From: Chloroflexota bacterium
GTDB lineage: Bacteria; Chloroflexota; Anaerolineae; B4-G1
Reading direction: 5' to 3'
NCBI GenBank assembly: GCA_003648125.1
Contig: QMOE01000082.1
Span: 1-7,992 of the forward strand
Length of the DNA stretch: 7,992 nt
This document shows, one piece after another, positions 1 through 6,856 of this stretch. Under the pieces are notes generated by a model. The model searched no databases. It saw nothing but the letters and a program-made list of their open reading frames with translations, and was not told the DNA's origin. Each line of letters starts with the position of its first letter. Positions within the stretch are counted from its first letter, which is position 1. Made by a program: the position numbers and the translations under genes.

Positions 1-2814
1 CTGACCGCGCACCTTGAGCGGTACGGCCAGCGTGGAAGCCGTCGCCTTCGGGCCATCGCTCCCCAGGGCCAGGGCGGGCATCGGCGGCTCCGCGTCCGGC
101 AAGACGTCCACGCGGTCATAGACGTAGCCCAGCGGGCGGGTCGGCGACAACAAGTCGGCCCAAGCGGCGGCGCTGTACTCGCCGTAGAGACGCTCCTGCT
201 CGCGCAATTGACTCGCCGTGCGTTCCACCAAGCTGGCATTCTCTATGGAGACGGCCAACTGATCGGCCAGCGTCTGGAAACCCGGCGCGTCGTCCTCGGA
301 GAAAGCAGCCTCCTGAGTGGATTGAATATCCAGCACGCCGATGGTGCGATCACCCTTTCTCAGCGGAAGGCATATTTCGGAACGAGTATCAGCAAGATCG
401 GGGTGATCGAAAGAGATGGCTTTCTCGCCCACATCAAGAACGACGCTATGCTCGCCCGTCGCCGCCACGTATCCCACACTGCCGTCGCCACCGACAGGCA
501 CTCGGTAACCCCGCTCCAACATGCGCCGCCCGCCCTCTGATGAGGCGGCGCGCAGGATGGCATACTCGCCCGGCTCGCCCACCAGAAACACACCGACGTG
601 GTAGAAACCAAATTCATCCGAGATGAGGCGCACTATCTCATCGAGGAGTTGATGTACGTCGAGAATAGCAGAGACTTTACGGCTTACGCTGGCCCCTGCT
701 CGGAGTCGCGCAGTCTGGCGCTCCAGGAGGGTCGTGTATTTTTCCAATTCCTCGTGCGCTTTTTGCAGCGCCTCCGCTGCCAGCTTGCGCTCGGTGATGT
801 CTCTTGCTATTGCGGTGGCCACGTATGTGTCGCCAACCTCTCTCGACGAGATAGAGATCTCGACCGGAATTTCTGTCCCATCTTTTTTCAGAATCTCAAG
901 CTCCAAGACCTGGCCTATGACCGGGCCTGAGCCGCTTTTTATGAACTCGGCAAATCCCCTGGCCTTTGATTTTTTATATCTCTCCGGGACGATACTCATC
1001 AGAGTTTGCCCCAGCATCTCCTCTTCCGTGTACCCTGATATTTTTTCTGCTCCCTTATTCCACAAAGTAATCTTCATCTGCGGGTCAATTGATATTATGG
1101 CATCAATAGAGGTGTTGACGAGCATGCGGTATTTTCTCCCACTATCCCGCAATGCTTCCTCCGCCCGCTTGCGCTCGGCGATCTCGCGCTGGGCTTGCTC
1201 GTACAGGCGGGCATTCTGCACAGCGATGGCAGTCGGGCCGGCAATGGCCGTCAGCAAATCCCGGTCGTGCTCGCTGTAAAGGCGCGGGGTGGTATAGCTC
1301 TGGACGGCCACCACTCCCAACACCTGGTCACCGACCATCAGTGGCGCCCCCAGCCAGGAGTGGGCGATTTCCCCCACCTGTTCAATCCCTTTCTCCGCCA
1401 GCCAGCCGGACACGTCCTCCTCAATGAGCAGGCTCGCGCGATTGCGGATGACGTACCCGGTGAGGCCCTCGTTCGCAGGGATGGTGGTGATCTGCCGGTC
1501 AATCTCCGATTTGGATACCATAAACGGGACAGTAACCTCCTCTTTCTCCGCATCGTAGAGGCCAATGTAAAAATTGGTGGTATCCACCAGGCGAGCGGCC
1601 TCCCGGTACGCCGCTTCCAGCACTCGCTCCACATCGAGGCGGGCAGTGAGAGCCTGGCTCAATTCGTTCAGCACAGCCAGTTCCTCGGCCCGGGACCGCG
1701 ATTGCTCGAACAAACGCGAGTTTTCGATAGCAGCAGCCGCCGGCACCGCCATTGAGGTCAAAAGCTGCAAATCATGCTCGCCGAATGTACCGCTCTCCTT
1801 ATTCATTACCTCGACAGCGCCGATGATTCGTCCTTTGGCCTGCAAAGGAACGCACAAGATTGAGCGAGTGGTCAAGCCGCTACCTTTATCAAATTCGTTA
1901 AAGAAGCGTGTATCTTTGGATACGTCCGGCACTATTATCGGCTCACCGTGCTGTACAACCCAGCCCGCAATCCCCTGCCCCAGCGGCAGCCGGACGCTCT
2001 GCACAAAATCCGCGCCTTCGCCAGAGGCCGCCGCGAACCACAGATCGCCTTTGACTTGATCGAGCAGGATTACCGACGCCGCTGCCACACCCAGCAAGCA
2101 AGTCACACGATCGGTGATGATGGACAGCGTCTCTTGCATATCCAGAACAGAGACAAGTGCCTGACCAGCCTCGTTCAGAGCAGTCAACTCGCGGTTAAGC
2201 CAGGCGATTTCAGTCTCCATTCGCTTGCGCAGTAACACCTGGCCCACCTGGCTAGCTACCTGCAGAACCAGGTCCACCTCAGAATCGGTAAATACACGCC
2301 GCTGGAAGGCATCAAATTCCAGCGTGCCGATCACTTCCCCGTCAACCACAATCGGCACCACAAGCATGGATTGGATATTCCATTGACGCACAAGCTCGTG
2401 TATAGGCGTCAGGAGCGGGTCGGCCTGAGCATCCGTGATTGCTAAAGGAGTTTTGTGCTCCAGGATGTAGGCCAGGGAAGGATTACCGGCTACCGGGATG
2501 ACGACCCCGATGGAACTGGGACTGCCTGGGGGCTGGTAAGTGGCGACCACCTCCGCAGCAGTACGTTGCAGGTTGAGAATGACAAAGCTAGACTGAGGGA
2601 CATTGAGAAAACGGGCCATCTCGGCGCACACATTCTGCAGCGCAGCGGTAGTATCCTCGGCTGCAGCAGTAGCAGCGACGATGCGGTTAAACATAGTCAT
2701 CTCTTGCAGGCGGCGTTGGCTTTCCGATCCCTCAAGTTCGACTACGCGGCGACGTAATGCCTGCAACTCTTTTAACTGCATTGCGGTCTTTTGTTTATCG
2801 CTCGTCTCTGCCAT
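1..2814 (-). CDS. GAF-GAF-GAF-PAS-GAF multi-sensor protein, 3' end outside window (gene D)
   Basis: The frame stays open through all 938 codons from ATG 2814 to the left edge, and I checked codon by codon that it carries no stop. Residues about 8-40 are a charged coiled coil (LKELQALRRRVVELEG). GAF1 is at about 38-200 (LVVPIVVDGEVIGTLEF). GAF2 is at about 204-375 (GQGIAGWVVQHGEPIIVPDV, RSILCVPLQAKGRIIGAVEVMNK). GAF3 is at about 385-540 (GLTGYVIRNRASLLIEEDV, LGAPLMVGDQVLGVVAVQS). A PAS with PAC end is at 559-677 (RKYRMLVNTSIDAIISID to ARDITERK). GAF4 is at about 699-866 (DLADTRSEICLPLRKGDRTIGVLDIQS). Residues 872-938 are the start of the degenerate GAF module (AWADLL, GYVYDRVDVLPDAE, VPLKVRGQ). 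GAF4 plus this module matches the end of C1 in order and spacing. No membrane segment or output domain is visible so far; the missing C terminus could still hold one. Function: soluble multi-ligand sensor, ligands unknown. Confidence 0.88.
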   Translation of the reverse strand, partial: MAETSDKQKTAMQLKELQALRRRVVELEGSESQRRLQEMTMFNRIVAATAAAEDTTAALQNVCAEMARFLNVPQSSFVILNLQRTAAEVVATYQPPGSPSSIGVVIPVAGNPSLAYILEHKTPLAITDAQADPLLTPIHELVRQWNIQSMLVVPIVVDGEVIGTLEFDAFQRRVFTDSEVDLVLQVASQVGQVLLRKRMETEIAWLNRELTALNEAGQALVSVLDMQETLSIITDRVTCLLGVAAASVILLDQVKGDLWFAAASGEGADFVQSVRLPLGQGIAGWVVQHGEPIIVPDVSKDTRFFNEFDKGSGLTTRSILCVPLQAKGRIIGAVEVMNKESGTFGEHDLQLLTSMAVPAAAAIENSRLFEQSRSRAEELAVLNELSQALTARLDVERVLEAAYREAARLVDTTNFYIGLYDAEKEEVTVPFMVSKSEIDRQITTIPANEGLTGYVIRNRASLLIEEDVSGWLAEKGIEQVGEIAHSWLGAPLMVGDQVLGVVAVQSYTTPRLYSEHDRDLLTAIAGPTAIAVQNARLYEQAQREIAERKRAEEALRDSGRKYRMLVNTSIDAIISIDPQMKITLWNKGAEKISGYTEEEMLGQTLMSIVPERYKKSKARGFAEFIKSGSGPVIGQVLELEILKKDGTEIPVEISISSREVGDTYVATAIARDITERKLAAEALQKAHEELEKYTTLLERQTARLRAGASVSRKVSAILDVHQLLDEIVRLISDEFGFYHVGVFLVGEPGEYAILRAASSEGGRRMLERGYRVPVGGDGSVGYVAATGEHSVVLDVGEKAISFDHPDLADTRSEICLPLRKGDRTIGVLDIQSTQEAAFSEDDAPGFQTLADQLAVSIENASLVERTASQLREQERLYGEYSAAAWADLLSPTRPLGYVYDRVDVLPDAEPPMPALALGSDGPKATASTLAVPLKVRGQ
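783..1182. repeat. 16-bp near-direct repeats framing the PAS module of gene D
   Basis: The copies are at 783-798 and 1167-1182 (gcttgcgctcggygat, 15 of 16 bases identical). They are offset by 384 bases, exactly 128 codons. They encode the linker helices (I)AERKRAEEAL before, and (I)TERKLAAEAL after, the PAS domain. Part of the left copy (786-801, tgcgctcggtgatgtc) is also present identically at 6097-6112, at a PAS boundary of C1. These are coding repeats produced by the common PAC/linker motif, not a mobile-element target duplication, but they would allow in-frame gain or loss of a PAS domain. Confidence 0.6.
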
Positions 2815-2821
2815 CGCGTGT

Positions 2822-4567
2822 CTACTCCTCAGACAATTTTACGTTCGCGCCCAGCCGAATGAACGCCCGGTCGGTACCGAGAGCCACACCTAACTCGCGC
2901 ACAGTGGTCTGTAAAATACTCTCCAGATCCATAGAGGCGCGAACTTTGCCGGTGATGTCGCCAATGATTCGCTCCCGCTGTGCACGCAACTGGGTCTCTC
3001 CCAACAAACGGGCGTTCTCCAACGCCTGGGCCAACTGCCGGCTGACCGCCTCGATCACGGCCCGGTCATCTTCAGACCAGTGATGTTCTCCAACGGGGTC
3101 TTCCACACCCAGCACGCCAATGGTTTGGCCGCGCAAGACGATGGGGATAGCCAATCCCGTTCGCTGCCCCTCGTCGCCGCCGTCGCCGGATGCGGCCGAG
3201 ACGCCGGTACTCAGAGCGCGCTCCATCTCTGGCAGCCAGAGATCAGCGACCGGCTCGGTCAAACCATCCAGCACAGCCGCGCCCTCCGTCCGGTCGTAGA
3301 GGAACGCCCCCCGTCGCAGCGTCTCTTGCTGGCGCAGATAATCGCGCCAGCTGCGCCGCAGGTAGGCGCGATGGGTGGCCTCGGCCTCAGCCAGCGCGCT
3401 GCGGGTCTCTTGCAACAGGCGAACGCGATCCAAAGCCTGCGCTATCTGACCGGCCACTTGGCGCAGGAGCGACAGGTGGGCCTGCGTAAAGGCGCCAGGC
3501 TGCGTGCTGGCTAAATTGAGGGCACCGACAACCCGCTCGCCGACCAGCAGCGGCAGGAGCACGCGCGAGACAAGCCCCTCAGCGACGAGTTGATCGTCCT
3601 CGCTAAAGCGCATCTCTTTGCGAATGTCCTCCTCCAACCACGGCTCACGGTGAGCGATGACCCAGCCTGGACCAGTCCCCTCCACCGGCAAGCGGACGCC
3701 GGGCTGGGCAAAGTGACCGGTCTCCGTCTCTGCGCCGAGGGCCAAGAGCGTATACTCCAACTCGCCGGGGGTATACGTTGCCAGGGTCAGCACATCCAGA
3801 GGAACCAATTGGCGCAGATGCTCAACGATGGCGGGCAGACTCGCCGCCAGGTTCTCACTGGCGCTGACGGTGGCGGCAATCTCGCGCAACGCCTGCTCGT
3901 GGCGGGCGCCGATCTGAGCCATCTCTAGCTGATGCAGGTTTTGAACGACGACGGCAGCCTGACCCGCTATGCCCATCAGACGGCGCGCTTGCGCCTCTGA
4001 GAAACGTGTGTGCGCGCCATAGATAGCATTGACGTAACCAATCCATTGCCCGGCCACTACCAGAGGCACAAAAATAGTGCTCTGCGCCTGGAATCGCTGG
4101 CTATATAGCGCGCGGGTGGCGTCATCCAGGCGCGGGTCAGTCTCGACATCGGCAACTATAGTGGGAGCGTCAGGGCGCAAAAGCGCAGCCGCCGAAAAAG
4201 TCCGCAGCGAGTAGCGCGGGCTGACGGCATCGGACGGGAGCGTGCTCCAACGAGCCAGCGGGATACTCCACTCCGGCATATCGTCCCCCACCCAGGGGCG
4301 GTCGAAGAAATTCAAACTAATGTTATGAGCGTCCCGGCCTAATACGGTGTGCGCTCGCAGTGCGTCCAATACCGCCTCGTAATCCTGAGCAGCGCCAAGC
4401 GCGACGCTGATCCGATAAAGCGCCTCCGCCTCCGCCAGGGCAGTTTGGGTCTGCTCGAACAAGCGGGCATCCTCTAGCGACTCGGCCACCTGCTCCGCGA
4501 CCGATTCTATCAGCGCCAAGTCATCTGATGATAGGGGTCGCTGCGGGTCGTCCTGGACGCCCATCAC
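2822..4567 (-). CDS. Multi-GAF reading frame, 3' part of the gene interrupted by the amber (gene C2)
   Basis: This is a 581-codon frame, in phase with C1, opening with GTG-ATG (4567/4564) just three codons after the TAG. Residues 1-40 are the second half of the GAF module begun in C1 (GVMGVQDDP, LSSDDLALIESVAEQ, ARLFEQTQ). Residues about 45-215 and 225-390 are two further GAF domains (FVPLVVAGQWIGYVNAIYG and LLPLLVGERVVGALNLAST). Residues about 400-525 form a complete degenerate GAF module (YLRRSWRDYL, AFLYDRTEGAAV, LWLPEMERAL, IPIVLRGQTIGVLGVEDP). Residues about 530-581 are the shared end block (MDLESILQTTVRELGVALGTDRAFIRLG), ending in Glu-Glu-TAG. Nothing resembling a Shine-Dalgarno sequence precedes the GTG/ATG, and a protein starting mid-sheet in a GAF fold would be odd. 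It is therefore probably not an independent gene: it is made only by readthrough or reinitiation, or not at all. Confidence 0.8.
   Translation of the reverse strand: MMGVQDDPQRPLSSDDLALIESVAEQVAESLEDARLFEQTQTALAEAEALYRISVALGAAQDYEAVLDALRAHTVLGRDAHNISLNFFDRPWVGDDMPEWSIPLARWSTLPSDAVSPRYSLRTFSAAALLRPDAPTIVADVETDPRLDDATRALYSQRFQAQSTIFVPLVVAGQWIGYVNAIYGAHTRFSEAQARRLMGIAGQAAVVVQNLHQLEMAQIGARHEQALREIAATVSASENLAASLPAIVEHLRQLVPLDVLTLATYTPGELEYTLLALGAETETGHFAQPGVRLPVEGTGPGWVIAHREPWLEEDIRKEMRFSEDDQLVAEGLVSRVLLPLLVGERVVGALNLASTQPGAFTQAHLSLLRQVAGQIAQALDRVRLLQETRSALAEAEATHRAYLRRSWRDYLRQQETLRRGAFLYDRTEGAAVLDGLTEPVADLWLPEMERALSTGVSAASGDGGDEGQRTGLAIPIVLRGQTIGVLGVEDPVGEHHWSEDDRAVIEAVSRQLAQALENARLLGETQLRAQRERIIGDITGKVRASMDLESILQTTVRELGVALGTDRAFIRLGANVKLSEE
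2825..2830 (-). promoter_or_regulatory. Ribosome-binding site of gene D, inside the end of C2
   Basis: GAGGAG is formed by the last two Glu codons of C2 and lies 10 bases before ATG 2814. With only 7 bases between the C2 stop and the D start, translation of D is probably coupled to translation of C2. If C2 is not translated because of the upstream amber, D expression could fall; this is inference. Confidence 0.65.
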
Positions 4568-4576
4568 GCCGATGAT

Positions 4577-4579
4577 CTA
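4577..4579 (-). other. In-frame TAG splitting one multi-sensor gene into C1 and C2
   Basis: The minus-strand frame reads L-S-A-R-G, TAG, I-I-G-V-M-G-V-Q with no frame change on either side. The stop is codon 750 counted from ATG 6826, and the frame then stays open to the next TAG at 2824-2822. The equivalent place in the paralogous modules is glutamine: VLRGQTIGVLGV in C2 (CAA at 3127-3125) and VPLKVRGQ at the very end of the window in D (CAG at 3-1). A single C-to-T change would convert CAG to this TAG. The base after TAG is A, and no known leaky-stop context or selenocysteine- or pyrrolysine-type element is evident. Confidence 0.9.
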
Positions 4580-6826
4580 GCCGCGGGCCGAGAGAGGCGC
4601 TACGGCCGCCGGCCGGTCGTCAGAGGTCGGCAGCACGAGCGCTCCCCGCTCCACCGCCAGCCCAATCTCTGGCACCCAAAAATCGCCGGCTGGGATGACA
4701 TCTGTCTGATCGAACAAGTATCCGGTCGGCCCGGCCTCGCGGCGCAGAGCCTCCCACCCTTCACGGCTCATAGCGCTGGTCAGGCGCTCTAGCTCATGCA
4801 GACTTTCTTCCATCTCTTGGCGCAGGCGGGTATTTTGGATGGCGATGGCGATCTGCCCGCACAACCCCTCCAGCAAGAGTTGATCCTCCTCGGTCAATGC
4901 ACCGGCGGTCTCGCTCTGCACATCGAGGATACCCAGTACCTGGTCGCCCAATTTGATCGGCACGGCCAGCTCCCCTTTCGTCTCCGGCAGGTGGGGGTTG
5001 GGCACCCAATCCTCGTCCTGGGTCACGTCGGCGGCCAGAACGGGCTGTCCGGTGACGGCGGCGGTTCCCACCACGCCGCGCCCCATGACCAGGCGATGGC
5101 CCTCGGCCAGCATTTCCACGCCGGTCTCGCCGTAACCGACTACCAGCACCACGGCGTCCAGCGCCGGCTCGTAGCGGAATATCTGGGCATGGTAATAATC
5201 AAAGCGCTCCTTGATCAGGGTAACCACGCGGCGGAAAAGCTCGTCCAGAGCGGGGGCAGCGGCGATCTCTTGAGCAATCTCGGTGCCGGTCTGCACCTGA
5301 CGGGCGCGGCGCTCCAACGACGCTCGCATCTCTGACTCTAGCCGCTTGTGATCGGTGATGTCAGTGGAGACACCCAACACTCTCCGGGCCACGCCGTCCT
5401 CGTCTACCAGCGGGCGTTTGATGGTTTGAAACCAGCGCTCGTCCCCCGCCACACCGGCCACGATCTCTTCGGGAACGATCTTGTCCTGCAAAGAATCCAT
5501 AACTTGACGGTCTTCACGGAGAAAGCGCTCGCTCTCTTCCAAATTAGGATTAAAGTCGGCGTCGGTCTTTCCGATCAGATCGTCAACGGTGGTACCGTAT
5601 ACCTCAGCCATAGCACGATTGATCAGGACAAACCGTCCCTCGCGATCCCGGACAAAAATAAAGTTGGGATTGATGTCTATGACCTGCCGCAGGAACGCCT
5701 GCTGTTCTTCAAGCGCCTGCTCCACCTGCTTGCGCGCGGTGATGTCACGCTGGATAGCGACGAACGATTCGACCTCTCCAGCAGTATCGCGCACCGGTGA
5801 GATGGTCAATTGCGCCTCGTACAGTGTGCCGTCTTTACGCCGGTTGGTCATCTCGCCCCGCCAGACCTGACCGGAGGTAATCGCCTGCCACATCTCGGCG
5901 TACATCTCATCCGAGTGGAGACCGCTCTTGAGGATGCGCGGATTTTGCCCCAAGGCTTCCGCCTGTCTGTAACCAGTCATATTCTCGAACGCCCGGTTGA
6001 CGAACCTGATGCAGCCATCCGTATCGGTAATGACGACCCCGTCGTGGGTAGCCTCTAGCGCCCGGGATAGTTGGCGTGACTCTTCCTCCGCTTTTCTGCG
6101 CTCGGTGATGTCCCAAATCTGCGCCACGGTCCGCGCCTTGCCCGCCGCATCCCTGGTCACGGACGAACTGATCTCTACCCTTCTCTTCTCGCCGTCTTTG
6201 CGGAGGAGGTTGAACTCGTAGCGGGAGGGAACCTCATCGCCCTTCTGCCGGCTGACGTAGCGGGCGGCGACGATTTGCCTGCTTTCCTCGTCGAGCACCT
6301 GGCGAAAGTCCATACCGATCAACTCGTCGGGGGTATAGCCGAGGATTTTGCCCAATTCGTCGTTCACGTAGATGAATTGGTAGGTTTCGTCCATGATGAA
6401 AATACCAGCTCGCGAGTACTCTACCACAGAGCGGAACCGCTCCTCACTCTCGCGCACCCTCTCCATCATCATCTGTGAGAGAGCGGCCTGCATCTGAACC
6501 ACGCCCCCCCACAAAAAGCTGGCGGCTTTGACGGTGACGATCAACGGTTCTATGACCCCTACCAGGGCAGTCAACGCCTGTTGCACAGAGTCAACCTCCA
6601 GGCCCTGCTCTACCCGCGCGACCGCCACAGCCTGAACGTACTGAACGAATTGGGCCTGATTCCCGGTCTCCAGGCCAGCGGCGGCTAGCTGGATGGCGTT
6701 GCGGGCCGCCTCGCGCCTGACCTGCTCCGGCATATCTGTGTAGCCAGCGATACCCAGCAAAAGTCGCTCATATTCCCCCGTCAGCGCGTCCAGGTTATCT
6801 CTGATTTTCGCTGCAAGTTCGTGCAT
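4577..6826 (-). CDS. RsbRD_N-like + triple-PAS + GAF sensor, cut short by an in-frame amber (gene C1)
   Basis: This is a 749-residue predicted cytoplasmic multi-sensor. Residues about 3-100 are all-helical and resemble the RsbRD_N / RsbR-type N-terminal domain (EQVRREAARNAIQLA, VAVARVEQGLEVDSVQQAL). Three PAS domains with PAC ends follow: about 125-245 (SEERFRSVVEYSRAGIF to WDITERRK), 251-368 (GVVITDTDGCIRFVNRAF to QRDITARKQ) and 376-496 (NFIFVRDREGRFVLINRA to STDITDHKR). A GAF domain is at about 518-678 (YYHAQIFRYEP, LPETKGELAVPIKLGDQVLGILDVQS). Residues 683-749 are only the first half of a degenerate GAF module (GYLFDQTDVIPAGDFWVPEI, then VAPLSARG) before TAG 4579-4577. The frame stays open beyond the stop and supplies the missing half, so C1 is best read as the 5' part of a 1334-codon gene. 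The start is ATG 6826, preceded by AAGGAG; ATG 6847 is in frame but lacks a Shine-Dalgarno sequence. No output domain is seen. Confidence 0.88.
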   Translation of the reverse strand: MHELAAKIRDNLDALTGEYERLLLGIAGYTDMPEQVRREAARNAIQLAAAGLETGNQAQFVQYVQAVAVARVEQGLEVDSVQQALTALVGVIEPLIVTVKAASFLWGGVVQMQAALSQMMMERVRESEERFRSVVEYSRAGIFIMDETYQFIYVNDELGKILGYTPDELIGMDFRQVLDEESRQIVAARYVSRQKGDEVPSRYEFNLLRKDGEKRRVEISSSVTRDAAGKARTVAQIWDITERRKAEEESRQLSRALEATHDGVVITDTDGCIRFVNRAFENMTGYRQAEALGQNPRILKSGLHSDEMYAEMWQAITSGQVWRGEMTNRRKDGTLYEAQLTISPVRDTAGEVESFVAIQRDITARKQVEQALEEQQAFLRQVIDINPNFIFVRDREGRFVLINRAMAEVYGTTVDDLIGKTDADFNPNLEESERFLREDRQVMDSLQDKIVPEEIVAGVAGDERWFQTIKRPLVDEDGVARRVLGVSTDITDHKRLESEMRASLERRARQVQTGTEIAQEIAAAPALDELFRRVVTLIKERFDYYHAQIFRYEPALDAVVLVVGYGETGVEMLAEGHRLVMGRGVVGTAAVTGQPVLAADVTQDEDWVPNPHLPETKGELAVPIKLGDQVLGILDVQSETAGALTEEDQLLLEGLCGQIAIAIQNTRLRQEMEESLHELERLTSAMSREGWEALRREAGPTGYLFDQTDVIPAGDFWVPEIGLAVERGALVLPTSDDRPAAVAPLSARG

Positions 6827-6835
6827 CCTACTAAT

Positions 6836-6841
6836 CTCCTT
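6836..6841 (-). promoter_or_regulatory. Ribosome-binding site of gene C1
   Basis: AAGGAG on the minus strand lies 9 bases before ATG 6826. It lies inside the alternative longer reading frame that begins at ATG 6847, which itself has no purine-rich element upstream, so the shorter protein (MHELAAK...) is preferred. Confidence 0.75.
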
Positions 6842-6856
6842 CACCATTCGCTGCCG

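Noticed and set aside
360..617. Minus-strand open frames at 360-617 and 1338-1634
   Set aside because: They are in a different phase from gene D, whose frame is open through both places and encodes conserved GAF strands.
4577..4579. Genome-wide reassignment of TAG to glutamine
   Set aside because: TAG also ends A, B and C2 at natural gene ends followed closely by new starts, so it works as a stop here.
4577..4579. Selenocysteine or pyrrolysine insertion
   Set aside because: Selenocysteine uses TGA, not TAG. A pyrrolysine residue at a surface Gln position of a GAF strand is not a known use, and no methylamine methyltransferase context exists.
4796..5335. Plus-strand open frame of 179 codons, and similar ones at 734-1279, 1195-1755 and 5348-5800
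   Set aside because: All are antisense shadows of the C1 and D domain-coding sequence, with no supporting motif or start signal.
6504..6510. Run of seven C (G7 in the C1 message) as a slippage or phase-variation site
   Set aside because: The frame is intact through it and encodes a plausible helix; seven G in a GC-rich gene is not enough to claim contingency.
6824..6847. Longer start of C1 at ATG 6847
   Set aside because: It has no Shine-Dalgarno sequence and would place the AAGGAG element inside the coding region; ATG 6826 fits better. It cannot be fully excluded.
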